A DNA stretch of 64,000 nucleotides from Geminicoccaceae bacterium (lineage in GTDB: Bacteria > Pseudomonadota > Alphaproteobacteria > Geminicoccales > Geminicoccaceae), in NCBI GenBank assembly GCA_020638465.1, contig JACKIM010000001.1, forward strand, positions 310,001 through 374,000. The letters run 5' to 3'. The notes beneath the pieces were generated by a model. The model ran no database searches. It was given only the letters and a program-made list of their open reading frames with translations, and was not told the origin of the DNA. The position numbers and the translations under genes are program-made. Shown here piece after piece: positions 40,514 to 49,790 of the stretch (its first letter is position 1; the number at the start of each line of letters is the position of its first letter).

Positions 40514-41518
40514 ATGTCCCAGCACCTGCCACCGCTCGCACGTTTTCCACAGGCCCGGCCGCGCCGCTTGCGGCGCATGCCATGGAGTCGGGCCCTGGTC
40601 GCGGAGAACAGCCTGCAACCGTCCGACCTGATCCAGCCCATGTTCGTCGTCGAGGGCAAGAGGAAACGCGAGCCCGTGGCCTCGCTGCCGGGGATAGAGC
40701 GACTGTCCATCGACCAGCTCCTGCCCGAGGCCGAGCGTTGCCTCGATCTCGGCATTCCGGCCGTGGCCCTGTTCCCGGTGACGCCGGCCGACCGCAAGTG
40801 CGAGGAAGGCAGGGAGGCGTTCAACCCCGAGAACCTCGTTTGCCGCGCATTTCGTACACTCAGGGAAAATTTCCCCGAACTGGGACTTGTGGGTGATGTG
40901 GCCCTCGATCCCTACACCAGCCACGGCCAGGACGGGCTCATCCGCAATGGCGTGATCGTCAATGATGAAACGCTCGATGTGCTGTGCCGGCAGGCCGTTT
41001 GCCAGGCCGATGCCGGGTGCGACGTGATCGCCCCGTCCGACATGATGGATGGCCGCATCGGCGCCATCCGCGCCGCACTCGACGACAGGGGACACACGCA
41101 GACGCTGATCCTTGCCTACAGCGCGAAATACGCTTCGGCATTCTACGGTCCCTTCCGCGATGCCGTCGGCTCGTCGGGCACGCTCGGCAAGGCGGACAAG
41201 AAGACCTACCAGATGGACCCGGCCAATTCGGACGAGGCGCTGCGCGAGGTCGCCCTCGACATCGCCGAGGGTGCGGACATGGTCATGATCAAGCCGGGAC
41301 TTCCCTATCTCGACATCATCCGCCGCGTGAAGGATGCCTTCAGCCTGCCGACCTTCGCCTACCACGTCTCCGGCGAGTACGCGATGATCAAGGCTGCCGG
41401 CGAGAAGGGCTGGCTGGATGCCGACGCCTGCATGATGGAAAGCCTCGTGGCCTTCAAGCGCGCGGGTGCCGACGCGATCCTGACCTATGCCGCCATCGAC
41501 ATTGCCGGGCGGCTGTGA
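40514..41518 (+). CDS. hemB: Delta-aminolevulinic acid dehydratase (porphobilinogen synthase)
   Basis: A 334-residue enzyme that joins two aminolevulinates in heme synthesis. Visible: LIQPMFVVEGKRKREPVASL, VALDPYTSHGQDGLIRNGVI, SDMMDGRIGAIRAALDDRG, Lys in AYSAKYASAFYGPFRDA and the Schiff-base Lys in MVMIKPGLPYLDIIRRVKDA. The start at 40514 fits family length. It is divergent from the acyl-CoA dehydrogenase gene and convergent with the next. Confidence 0.97.
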   Translation: MSQHLPPLARFPQARPRRLRRMPWSRALVAENSLQPSDLIQPMFVVEGKRKREPVASLPGIERLSIDQLLPEAERCLDLGIPAVALFPVTPADRKCEEGREAFNPENLVCRAFRTLRENFPELGLVGDVALDPYTSHGQDGLIRNGVIVNDETLDVLCRQAVCQADAGCDVIAPSDMMDGRIGAIRAALDDRGHTQTLILAYSAKYASAFYGPFRDAVGSSGTLGKADKKTYQMDPANSDEALREVALDIAEGADMVMIKPGLPYLDIIRRVKDAFSLPTFAYHVSGEYAMIKAAGEKGWLDADACMMESLVAFKRAGADAILTYAAIDIAGRL

Positions 41519-41537
41519 ACCGCAGGTGCTTCAACCT

Positions 41538-42482
41538 TCAGTTCGAGCAGAAATCGTAGGACGGCCAGTCGAACTTCGCCCGGAGCTGGTCGGAAACCCG
41601 CTGATAGACCTTTTTGGGCATTCCGTCGACGAAATGGCCGATCGTGGTGTCGTGCTTCACCCAGCCTTTCGCCCAGAACCGGCCGAGAATCCTGAACCCT
41701 GTCGCCTTTTCGAGGCTTGAACACGGCTGGTCCAGATCGAAATCGATATTCCGGGCACGATAGGTCGTCGCCATGATCGTTCCTTCGCAAGGATCATAGG
41801 CAAGAGGCCGGATGTCGCAGACCGCCATCGCCGCACCGAAGAAGGCCTGATCGCCGATACCGTCGGCACGGCGGGCCCGGATTTCGGTGAATTCGCCCTG
41901 CTTGTCATGGTAGAGGTGGCGGGCGGTCTCGAAAACCCGCTTCGACTTCTTCGACCTGCGGAAGAAAAACGCGCCGGAGTTCATGTCGACGACATAGCCG
42001 ACGCCTGCGGCCTCCATCATCCGCTTCACATCCAGGCTGGATATGAAACCGTCGGTGCGCATTTCCCCGGCCATCATGAAGTCATCTTCCGCATGCTTGC
42101 GCCAGTGACGATCCATGTCCTTCTTCAGGATGATGCAATCGGAATCCACGTAGAAGACCTCGTCATACGGCGCGATCCGGTCGATCGTGAGCTTGATGGC
42201 GGTTCCGGCGTAGTGGTCATTCGCGGGGAAGGCGACCACATCGTCAAATATATCAGAAACCCCTCCGGGGACCGTCTCGGCCCCCTTGTGCATCAGGCAT
42301 ATCGGCCGGCCCGGATCGTTGAGCTTGACCGACAGCGCAAGATTGACCGCCATCTCGAAAAATTTCCGCGCGCCATATGCTATGGTGACATAGCCCTGAT
42401 TCTTGCAGGCATTCACATGATTACTATTCATTTCGCAAAATTCATCATGTGTAAATTTTTCCGACTCAATCGACCGAGCCAT
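41538..42482 (-). CDS. GT8-like glycosyltransferase (nucleotide-diphospho-sugar transferase fold)
   Basis: A 314-residue soluble protein. The nucleotide-sugar fold is suggested by IAYGARKFFEMAVNLALSVK, the DxD motif FYVDSDCIILKKDMDRHW (YVDSD), DMNSGAFFFRRSK and GDQAFFGAAMAV. These are the features of GT8-like and related enzymes. The C-terminal His-rich end (WVKHDTTIGHFVDGMP) would complete the metal site. The start could also be the ATG 17 residues inside (MNSNHVNACKN). Acceptor unknown. Confidence 0.72.
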   Translation of the reverse strand: MARSIESEKFTHDEFCEMNSNHVNACKNQGYVTIAYGARKFFEMAVNLALSVKLNDPGRPICLMHKGAETVPGGVSDIFDDVVAFPANDHYAGTAIKLTIDRIAPYDEVFYVDSDCIILKKDMDRHWRKHAEDDFMMAGEMRTDGFISSLDVKRMMEAAGVGYVVDMNSGAFFFRRSKKSKRVFETARHLYHDKQGEFTEIRARRADGIGDQAFFGAAMAVCDIRPLAYDPCEGTIMATTYRARNIDFDLDQPCSSLEKATGFRILGRFWAKGWVKHDTTIGHFVDGMPKKVYQRVSDQLRAKFDWPSYDFCSN

Positions 42483-42850
42483 GTTGCCCCCGTTCTCAAA
42501 TAATCGTCCAACTTATGATAACATTGACCATAGTAGATACTTTTCGTCCAGCAACGAATCGGAAGGGCATTGCATCATGTTACACACGATGGCATATGGC
42601 ATCCGGCGCGCATCCGCCTGATGCGGAACCGACAACATTCCGGAGCGGACATCAGCATGCGGATGAAGCGACCGAAGCGGTTGCACCGCCGCCATGCCCC
42701 GCAGCCATTCCTCCCTTCGGGAAAACACTTCCTTTTCAGCAGCGACCAACTTCTCCATCATGAAAGACAGACAGGCGTTCGGGGTCGGCAGTGCCATGGC
42801 AGCCGACACCGTCGTCGATTGGAAACGGCTTCGAAACGGGGAGGAAAGCG
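42483..42850. other. Intergenic region upstream of the DapA-family gene
   Basis: About 368 bases. The first 80 are AT-rich and probably hold the promoters for the glycosyltransferase (minus) and DapA-like gene (plus); small frames here show no coding signature. No hairpin or repeat of note. Confidence 0.4.
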
Positions 42851-43774
42851 ATGGGTCTGCAACATCCGTGGAGGGGGATTTTCCCGATCGCTCCGGCGGT
42901 CTTTCATGACGATGGCACACTCGACGATGACGGCAACGCCCGTGCACTGGAGTGCATGATCGACCAGGGGGTCGACGGAATCTGCATCCTGGCCAACTAC
43001 AGCGAGCAGTTTCTGCTCAGCGACGGCGAGCGCGACCGGATGCTGGAGATTTCCGCAAAGACGATTGACGGCCGGGTACCGATGATCGTCACAATCAGTC
43101 ATTTCAGTACCGATGTCGCCATCGAACGGGCGAGGCGGGCAAAGGCATGCGGAGCCGAGATGCTGATGCTCATGCCCCCCTATCATGGGGCCCTGCTGCG
43201 CGCCGACGAGCAGGGAACCTTCGAGCATTTCGAGCGCATCGGCTCGGCCGTCGACCTGCCGCTGATGGTGCAGGACGCACCGCTGAGCGGAGTGAACCTG
43301 TCCGTCCCCCTGCTCGCCCGCATGGCCCGCGAAATCCCGCAAGTGAGTTATCTCAAGGTCGAGATGCCGGGTACCGCCAACAAGTTGCGGGCGCTGATCG
43401 CCGCCTGTGGCGACAGCATCGACGGGCCGTTCGATGGCGAGGAAGCCATCACCCTGATGGCCGATCTCGATGCCGGTGCCACCGGCACGATGACCAGCGC
43501 GCTGCTGCCGGACCTTATCCGCCCGATCGTGTTTCACCATCTCGATGGCCGGCGGGAGGAGGCGCGCGCACTGTATGCCCGGCTGCTGCCGCTGATCAAT
43601 TTCGAGAACCGTCAATGCGGCCTGCGGGCAGCCAAGGCGGTGATGAAGGAAGGTGGCGTCATCCGCAGCGACCACGTCCGCCATCCGTCGCAGCCGCTGC
43701 CCGACGCCACCCGCAGGGAGCTGCTCGAACTCGCCGGCGAGGCCAGGCCGCTGGCGCTGCGCTGGGGCAAGTGA
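42851..43774 (+). CDS. Dihydrodipicolinate synthase/KDG aldolase family enzyme (DapA-like)
   Basis: A 307-residue TIM-barrel class I aldolase/dehydratase: HPWRGIFPIAPAVFHDDGTL, MLMPPYHGALLRADEQGTFE, Schiff-base Lys in YLKVEMPGTANKLRAL, and ADLDAGATGTMTSALLPDLI. Members cleave or dehydrate 2-keto-3-deoxy acids or lysine precursors; the divergent G-x-E-Q-F motif (ILANYSEQFLLSDGER) differs from true DapA (GTTGE), so a sugar-acid role is more likely. A GGGGAGGAAAG site precedes the ATG. Confidence 0.9.
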   Translation: MGLQHPWRGIFPIAPAVFHDDGTLDDDGNARALECMIDQGVDGICILANYSEQFLLSDGERDRMLEISAKTIDGRVPMIVTISHFSTDVAIERARRAKACGAEMLMLMPPYHGALLRADEQGTFEHFERIGSAVDLPLMVQDAPLSGVNLSVPLLARMAREIPQVSYLKVEMPGTANKLRALIAACGDSIDGPFDGEEAITLMADLDAGATGTMTSALLPDLIRPIVFHHLDGRREEARALYARLLPLINFENRQCGLRAAKAVMKEGGVIRSDHVRHPSQPLPDATRRELLELAGEARPLALRWGK

Positions 43775-43908
43775 CATCCGGGATATCCGCCGCGACATGG
43801 AACGGCGGTTCCAACATATGCAACCTTTTAATCTTAATTAAGTTGTAGAAAGCATCCGACTGTCTATGGAGTCCTTCGGGATATTGACAATGGAAGGAAA
43901 CATTCCTC

Positions 43909-44697
43909 ATGAGTTCGCTATCAGGACGCCACGCAATCGTCACCGGTTCGACCAGTGGCATCGGCCACGGCATCGCCGAAGTGCTGGCTGCGCATGGATG
44001 CGACATCACGCTCAACGGTCTGGGTGACGCGGCCGACATCGAGAAACTTCGCTCGGGAATGGCCAGCAAGCACGGTGTGAATGTTCGCTACAGCAACGCC
44101 GACATGACCAAGCCCGACCAGATCAGGGCGATGGTGGCGGACGCCGAGAAGGAAGCCGGCCACGTCGACATCCTCGTCAACAATGCCGGCATCCAGTACA
44201 CGGCCCCGGTCGAGGAATTTCCCTCGGCCAAATGGGATGCGATCATCGCCATCAACCTTTCCGCCAGCTTTCATTCGATCGCCGCCGCAGTCCCGGGCAT
44301 GCGCAAGCGCGGTTTCGGCCGGATCATCAACATCGCCTCGGCCCACGGCCTGGTCGCATCGATCCACAAGGCCGCCTATGTCTCCGCCAAGCACGGCCTT
44401 GTCGGGCTGACCAAGGTCGTGGCACTCGAAACGGCCCGGGACCCGATCACGTGCAACGCCATCTGCCCGGGCTGGGTCCTGACCCCGCTCGTGCAAAAGC
44501 AGATCGAAGATCGTGCGGCGGAGGAGGGCAAGAGCATCGAGGACACATCCAACGAGCTCCTCGCCGAAAAGCAGCCGAGCATGCAATTCGTCACGCCCGA
44601 GCAACTGGGCGGGTTTGCCGTGTTCCTGTCCAGCGACAGCGCCGCACAGCTGACCGGTCAGGCACTGGCGATGGATGGCGGCTGGACCGCCCAGTGA
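43909..44697 (+). CDS. bdhA: 3-hydroxybutyrate dehydrogenase
   Basis: A 262-residue short-chain dehydrogenase: AIVTGSTSGIGHGIAEVLAA, NNAGIQYTAPVEEFPSAKWD, catalytic Ser-Tyr-Lys in IASAHGLVASIHKAAYVSAK, and CNAICPGWVLTPLVQKQIED, the pattern of D-3-hydroxybutyrate dehydrogenases. It oxidises 3-hydroxybutyrate from polyhydroxybutyrate stores to acetoacetate. It overlaps the patatin-like gene by 4 bases (GTGA), which suggests joint storage-lipid use. Confidence 0.93.
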   Translation: MSSLSGRHAIVTGSTSGIGHGIAEVLAAHGCDITLNGLGDAADIEKLRSGMASKHGVNVRYSNADMTKPDQIRAMVADAEKEAGHVDILVNNAGIQYTAPVEEFPSAKWDAIIAINLSASFHSIAAAVPGMRKRGFGRIINIASAHGLVASIHKAAYVSAKHGLVGLTKVVALETARDPITCNAICPGWVLTPLVQKQIEDRAAEEGKSIEDTSNELLAEKQPSMQFVTPEQLGGFAVFLSSDSAAQLTGQALAMDGGWTAQ

Positions 44698-45737
44698 GCT
44701 CCGCTGCCGATAAAAAGGGAAAAAGCGAGCCCCGGCGCATCAATCTCGCCCTTCAGGGCGGAGGATCGCACGGGGCGTTCACCTGGGGCGTCCTCGACCG
44801 GCTGCTTGAGATCGAGGATCTCGAGATCGTCGGGCTCTCGGGGACCAGCGCCGGGGCCATGAATGCCGTCGTCACGGCCAATGGCATCGCTCGCGGCGGC
44901 CGAAAGGCCGCCCGCGAGGACCTTGCCCGTTTCTGGCACATGACCATGGAAGCGGCAGCCTGGAGCCCCGCACATCCGACACCCATCGACAAGCTGGTCA
45001 GTCCGGGCAACATGGACTACTCGCCCGGCTGGCTTCTGCTCGACGCCTCCACCCGCCTGATGTCCCCCTATCAGCTCAACCCATCGGGATGGAACCCGCT
45101 ACGGGACATTCTCAACGAGATGATCGATTTCGACGTCCTGCGCGAAACGGGGGTCGTCGAACTGTTCGTCTGCGCCACCAATGTCAAGACCGGCCGCGCC
45201 AAGGTATTCAGTCGCAACGAGATCACGACCGAGGCCGTGCTCGGGTCGGCCTGCCTGCCGCACATGTTCCAGGCCATCGAGGTCGAGGGGCAATATTACT
45301 GGGATGGCGGTTTCATGGGCAATCCGCCCATCTTTCCGCTCATCTACGGGACCGGTTGCGAAGACGTGATGATCGTGCAGATCAATCCGATCAACATCGA
45401 CTATGTCCCGCAGACCCCTGCCGAAATCCGCGACCGCGAGAATGCGCTGTCCTTCAATTCGAGCCTGATGCTCGAACTGCGGGCGATTCACTTCGTCCGC
45501 CGGATGATCGACGAGGGACGCCTCGAACGCGGCCGCTACAAGCGGCTGAACCTGCATATGGTCGATGCGGAAGCCACGATGAGCCGGCTGACCTATTCGA
45601 GCAAACTCAATGCCGATGCGGATTTTCTCGACATGCTGTTCAAGCTGGGACGGGAAAAGACCGAAAACTGGCTCAAGGAGAACTACAGCAAGATCGGCGT
45701 CGAAGGCACGCTCGACCCTGCCCGCACCTATCTTTGA
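44694..45737 (+). CDS. Patatin-like phospholipase/hydrolase
   Basis: A 347-residue serine hydrolase with the oxyanion box LQGGGSHGAFTWGVL, the nucleophile GLSGTSAGAMNAV and the catalytic Asp in YYWDGGFMGNPPIFPL. The start is GTG 44694, overlapping the bdhA stop. Patatins near 3-hydroxybutyrate dehydrogenase are common in alphaproteobacteria; this protein may act on lipids or PHB oligomers. No signal peptide. Confidence 0.93.
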   Translation: MSSAADKKGKSEPRRINLALQGGGSHGAFTWGVLDRLLEIEDLEIVGLSGTSAGAMNAVVTANGIARGGRKAAREDLARFWHMTMEAAAWSPAHPTPIDKLVSPGNMDYSPGWLLLDASTRLMSPYQLNPSGWNPLRDILNEMIDFDVLRETGVVELFVCATNVKTGRAKVFSRNEITTEAVLGSACLPHMFQAIEVEGQYYWDGGFMGNPPIFPLIYGTGCEDVMIVQINPINIDYVPQTPAEIRDRENALSFNSSLMLELRAIHFVRRMIDEGRLERGRYKRLNLHMVDAEATMSRLTYSSKLNADADFLDMLFKLGREKTENWLKENYSKIGVEGTLDPARTYL

Positions 45738-45790
45738 CGCGCTGCAACATCAGATCCCGGATCGAATTCCTCATTCACAAAAAGCAAGAC

Positions 45791-45842
45791 GGGCTGCCTG
45801 GAGTTCCACGACACCAGACAGCCCGCCTGCATCTCTTTTTTC
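45791..45842. terminator. Bidirectional hairpin between convergent genes
   Basis: GGGCTGCCTGG (45791-45801) pairs with CCAGACAGCCC (45814-45824), 11 bases with one G-T pair. On the plus strand a T run follows at 45836-45842, on the minus strand Ts follow at about 45784-45779. It can stop both the patatin gene and the small convergent gene. Confidence 0.55.
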
Positions 45843-45885
45843 CGCATTGGCAACCGTCGCCAGTGCGGGAAGACCCATGCCGCAA

Positions 45886-46071
45886 TCAACTGGCAGCGGG
45901 AACTCCGACACCGCCACCCATCGGCTTCTTGTCCGAAGACGGCTTGAACAGGCTGCGGAACCATGCGGCCACCATGCGGCCACGCATGATACGGGCCTCC
46001 ATCATGATCCGCTCGATCTCCTCGCGGCTGGGGGGATTTAGAATGAGATTGTCCTCGGTGCGCTCGCTCAT
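45886..46071 (-). CDS. Small basic helical protein, 61 residues
   Basis: Starts MSERTEDNLILNPPSREEIE and has a helix with the run RIMRGRMVAAWFRSLFK, then a Gly/Pro tail. AGAGGA six bases upstream decides this start over the ATG six bases earlier. The Arg/Trp/Phe helix recalls small DUF1127/YjiS-like proteins of alphaproteobacteria, known to bind RNA or membranes, but the match is partial. Confidence 0.6.
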   Translation of the reverse strand: MSERTEDNLILNPPSREEIERIMMEARIMRGRMVAAWFRSLFKPSSDKKPMGGGVGVPAAS

Positions 46072-46081
46072 CGTCATTCCT

Positions 46082-46240
46082 CTAACGCAGGTCATTGAAC
46101 TCATGGACATCATATGCTTGTTGCACTGCAAAAATGTACCCTGACCTTCGCATGCCTGCCATGCACCGATGGGCATGACGTTCCAATTGATCCATGATGC
46201 CCCAAGCCTCGCTCATCGCGATGATTTGCATGGGATTCAT
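46082..46240 (-). CDS. Possible 52-residue protein upstream of the small basic protein
   Basis: The frame MNPMQIIAMSEAWGIMDQLE... ends 10 bases before the start of the next small gene. It is Met/His-rich and helical; I recognise no family, and the ribosome site is weak. It could be a leader for the next gene. Confidence 0.3.
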   Translation of the reverse strand: MNPMQIIAMSEAWGIMDQLERHAHRCMAGMRRSGYIFAVQQAYDVHEFNDLR

Positions 46241-46471
46241 CACGAATATCAGCGAAGGATCAACAGGCATCAGCGCAATCCTCCATCCGGAGCCATTCCC
46301 GATTTTGGTCATTTATTGCAATGCAGCATGCGCTGGAATGCTGTCGCCATCACAGAAACCCGTTGGCACGCCGGCCCGATGCCGGTAGCCAATACCCCTT
46401 CCCGGCACGCATACGGACCGGGTCGACATGATGGCACGAGCGCCCGGAAAAGGCCGCGGACGGAGCAGGAC

Positions 46472-47449
46472 ATGAACATCGCGGTCATCGGAAACGGAAG
46501 CTGGGGTACGGCACTGGCAATGGCGGCAGTGCGCGCCGGACACCGCCCCCGGCTTTGGGGCCGGGATCGCGAGGCCCTGAGAATAGCGGCCGAGACCCGC
46601 ATGAATGCACGTTACCTCCCGGGGATACGTCTCGATCCGGCCATCACGTTCGAACCCGATATCGAGGCGCTTGCCGATGCCGACCTGCTGCTGGCCGTCG
46701 TTCCGGCCCAGAACCTGCGCCGCGTCCTCCAACCTTTGAAGAATTTCTCTGGAAGGCTGATAAGCTGCGCGAAGGGAATCGAACGCGGCTCGGGTCAGCG
46801 CATGAGCGAGATCGTTGCCGAGGTGATGCCGCGCGCGACCTGCGGCGTGCTGTCCGGCCCGTCATTCGCTGGCGAAGTGGCTGCAGGCAAGCCTACAGCA
46901 CTCGTCTGCGGCGCCTGCGAAGCCGACATCGCCCGCGACAACGCCGCCGCCCTTTCCTCGTCCGGCCTGCGGCTCTACCCCTCCACCGATCTTGTTGGCA
47001 TCGAGATCGGCGGCGCGCTCAAGAATGTCATTGCCATTGCCGCCGGTGCGGTCATGGGCCGCGACCTCGGCGAGAATGCGCGCGCCGCCGTCATCACCCG
47101 CGGCCTCGCGGAACTGACCCGCCTCGCCCTGTGCCTCGGCGCCCGTCCCGAAACGATGGCCGGCCTGTCGGGCCTTGGAGACCTGGTCCTCACCGCATCC
47201 AGCCTGCAATCGCGCAACACCAGTTTCGGTCATGATCTGGGACGTGGAGTTCCGGTCGGGACATTGCGCGGCACCGGCGGCAAGCTCAGCGAGGGAGCAT
47301 GGACGGCAGAGGCAGCGCTCGAACTCGCCCGCCGCCATGGCGTCGAACTGCCGATCACCGAAGCCGTCGCCCACGTTCTCGAAGGCCGTCATTCGCTGGA
47401 AGACGCGATAGCCTTCCTGACCAGCCGCCCTCTCGCATCGCGAGAGTGA
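46472..47449 (+). CDS. gpsA: Glycerol-3-phosphate dehydrogenase [NAD(P)+]
   Basis: A 325-residue enzyme: AVIGNGSWGTALAMAAVRAG, SCAKGIERGSGQRMSEIVAE, GPSFAGEVAAGKPTALV, catalytic Lys in EIGGALKNVIAIAAGAVMGR, and MAGLSGLGDLVLTASSLQSR. It makes sn-glycerol 3-phosphate for phospholipids. The ATG at 46472 follows GGAGCAGGA. In many genomes gpsA sits next to tsaD; here it faces the coiled-coil protein. Confidence 0.97.
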   Translation: MNIAVIGNGSWGTALAMAAVRAGHRPRLWGRDREALRIAAETRMNARYLPGIRLDPAITFEPDIEALADADLLLAVVPAQNLRRVLQPLKNFSGRLISCAKGIERGSGQRMSEIVAEVMPRATCGVLSGPSFAGEVAAGKPTALVCGACEADIARDNAAALSSSGLRLYPSTDLVGIEIGGALKNVIAIAAGAVMGRDLGENARAAVITRGLAELTRLALCLGARPETMAGLSGLGDLVLTASSLQSRNTSFGHDLGRGVPVGTLRGTGGKLSEGAWTAEAALELARRHGVELPITEAVAHVLEGRHSLEDAIAFLTSRPLASRE

Positions 47450-47509
47450 CAAGGGCACACCGCCGGCCTCCGCCAACGTGAAATGAAACGGGCCGTGCGC
47501 CCCGGACCG

Positions 47510-49063
47510 TCAGGGGCTCTCGCGCCCCCGCATGAACCGCCGGGCCTGCCCCACCCAGTCCTCGCGCTGGATGCGCCCCTTGAAATCGAGCACGTCGTCG
47601 ATCCGGGCGATATCGTCATCGGTGAACGCCGCCAGCTGCGCGAAACTGCGAACACCCAGACCGTGCAGGGTACGTTCCAGCTTGGGACCAATGCCCTTGA
47701 TCCGCTTGAGATCGTCGGGCCTGACCTCCGGCTGCGAGAAAACCGGAACGCCGGGCTGTCGCCCGCCATCGTCGGCAGAGACAGCCTTTCCCGCTGCGGG
47801 TCGCACGTCATCCGCCGCTTTGGCGACGTCGTCCGCCCTTGCCTTTCTCCCGCCCTCCAGCAACGCAGTCCGATCGTCTTCGAGCTTGCGCCGTGCATCC
47901 GATCCGGCCGGAAGCTGGGCGATCTTCGCGTCGAGCGCATGCAGGCCGCGACGTTGCTGCAGGGCCTCGGGCGACGCAGCCGGAGCATTGTCTTCCACAT
48001 GTGGCGATGATTGCCCGGAAAAGCTCATCGCCGTTTCATGCAGGGCCAGCGACGGCGACGGCATGTCGATCAAGGGCTTCCAGTCGACCGGGCGGGCCAG
48101 CCTGCCGTTCGAGGCGTCGATCAGCGCGCGGCGCTCGGCCTCAAGCTTGCGGCGTGCATCCGATCCGGCCGGAAGCTGGGCGATCTTCTGGTCCAGCTTG
48201 CGCAGGGCGCGGCGACCATGGGCCATGATATCGGTCGCCGTCTCCACCGGCTCCCTGCCGGCGGTTTTTTCTCGGGCAGCCTTGTCGTCATCGCGGTTCT
48301 CCGCCGGCGGACCGACTGCCGCCCCCGACCCGCTCCGCGACCACCCGATGGCGGCCGCATGATCATCGTCACCATCGGCCGGCTTCGCGGCGGGCGCCGA
48401 TGCCGACACATGTTCAGCCTGCGCCGAAACCATCGAGCCCACGCCGCTCGCCGAGTCGGGCTTGCCGCTCCCGGTGGCCTTGGGATCATCCCCGGCTGCT
48501 CGCGGCGCATGCTTGAAGTCCCCGGGCTCCTCGTGCAGCGCCCGCGACGGGGACGGGCGATCCATGAGACTGGCCTTCATGGAAGCCGCAACGCTCGCAT
48601 GGGCGCCATCCTCCGCACCCGAATGGTGCGCCGCCTGTTCCAACCTTGCGAGATGTCCACGAACCTCGTCGAGGCGGGCACGTTCGAAGGCCAGCGCATT
48701 GCGTGCCCGATCCAGCTCGCGCTCAAGCTCCACCCGTGCGGCGACCGCCTCGTCCTTCTGCGCCCTCGCCTCCCCGAGTTTACGCTCGCCTTCGTCCCGC
48801 GCCTCCAGGGCATCGCGGATGGCCGCCTCGCGCGCCAGGTGCTCGTCCTGCAGGGCAAGGAAACGTTCCTTGATTTCCAGATTGTCTTCGTTGGCGCTGC
48901 GCAACTCCTGGTTGGCATCATTGATGCGCTTGTGCCAGTGGCGCTCGCTTTCCTCGAAATGCTCCGTCCGCGACCGGCCGACATAGTACCAGCCCAGCAG
49001 GAAGCCCAGGATGATACCGATCATGAGCATCAGCAGGTCATACAGAATGTCGGTCCCGAACAC
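47510..49063 (-). CDS. Membrane-anchored coiled-coil protein with internal repeat and C-terminal helix-hairpin-helix
   Basis: A 517-residue protein. A transmembrane helix near residues 10-30 (LMLMIGIILGFLLGWYYVGR) is followed by a coiled coil (about 32-150). Then a duplicated segment: PSPSRALHE / PSPSLALHE and the pair KIAQLPAGSDARRKLEAERR and KIAQLPAGSDARRKLEDDRT. The C-terminus is a HhH/DUF4332-like domain (DDLKRIKGIGPKLERTLHGL). GTG 49063 is chosen as start because AAGGAG lies nine bases ahead. It probably tethers nucleic acid or a partner to the inner membrane. Function unknown. Confidence 0.8.
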   Translation of the reverse strand: MFGTDILYDLLMLMIGIILGFLLGWYYVGRSRTEHFEESERHWHKRINDANQELRSANEDNLEIKERFLALQDEHLAREAAIRDALEARDEGERKLGEARAQKDEAVAARVELERELDRARNALAFERARLDEVRGHLARLEQAAHHSGAEDGAHASVAASMKASLMDRPSPSRALHEEPGDFKHAPRAAGDDPKATGSGKPDSASGVGSMVSAQAEHVSASAPAAKPADGDDDHAAAIGWSRSGSGAAVGPPAENRDDDKAAREKTAGREPVETATDIMAHGRRALRKLDQKIAQLPAGSDARRKLEAERRALIDASNGRLARPVDWKPLIDMPSPSLALHETAMSFSGQSSPHVEDNAPAASPEALQQRRGLHALDAKIAQLPAGSDARRKLEDDRTALLEGGRKARADDVAKAADDVRPAAGKAVSADDGGRQPGVPVFSQPEVRPDDLKRIKGIGPKLERTLHGLGVRSFAQLAAFTDDDIARIDDVLDFKGRIQREDWVGQARRFMRGRESP

Positions 49064-49790
49064 GTCGTCGATCTCCTTGAAACTTCTTGCCTGCGAGGTC
49101 CGTCGACAGGGCCTTGGAGACACCGGCAAGCGCCTGACACGATCAACGGGCCCGGTTATCGAATCTTATACGGTTTCACGGCACTCGCAACCAAGCATCA
49201 TTCAAACATCGGCTTGAGCACTACCTGAACGCGCCGACAGCCGATGGCCGGGAACCACCCGCCACGAACGGACCGGTCGCCAGCCTCCCGGACTCCTGCG
49301 CGAAACTGTGTCCATCGCGCCACGATACCGGCGCAATGACATGACACCCGACCGGCCGAAGGGCCTCGTCCGCGCCTTCGGCAACTGCGGGAATCACGAG
49401 TATTTTACCGGCGCCATCAGGTAAATCGCCGGCGAACGGGCAACGTCTTCAATTTACAGGACAATATATGCGAAACAACGAAAATGATACCCATAGGCTT
49501 GCAAATAAAAGAATTTACACCGACAAGGTGAGCGCCGGCGGGAAACCCGGCCCGGCACCTCGCCCCCGGAGGAACAACAGCGCGGCCCGGCACGCATCCG
49601 GTACCGTGATCCGCAGCGGGAGCGAGCCCGAAGCGAGCCGTTCAATCAATCGCCCAGAAGTCGAAGCCTCAAAAACACGCTCATACTTTTATTCTGTGGC
49701 GCCCGGAGGCAGGTTACAAACATCTAACAATCACCCCTGAACTGACGCCGAGAGGACCTGGTTATTTCTCGCTTCCGTACGTCCGCGCCC
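49064..49790. other. Intergenic region between coiled-coil gene and DUF4332 gene
   Basis: About 727 bases with mixed composition. One frame at 49468-49740 (90 residues, basic, low complexity) looks non-coding. No RNA gene, hairpin terminator or repeat could be recognised. It holds the promoters for two divergent HhH-protein genes. Confidence 0.35.

Noticed and set aside
49468..49740. A 90-codon frame in the 49-kb gap
   Set aside because: Basic, low-complexity, no good ribosome site, and composition unlike neighbouring genes.
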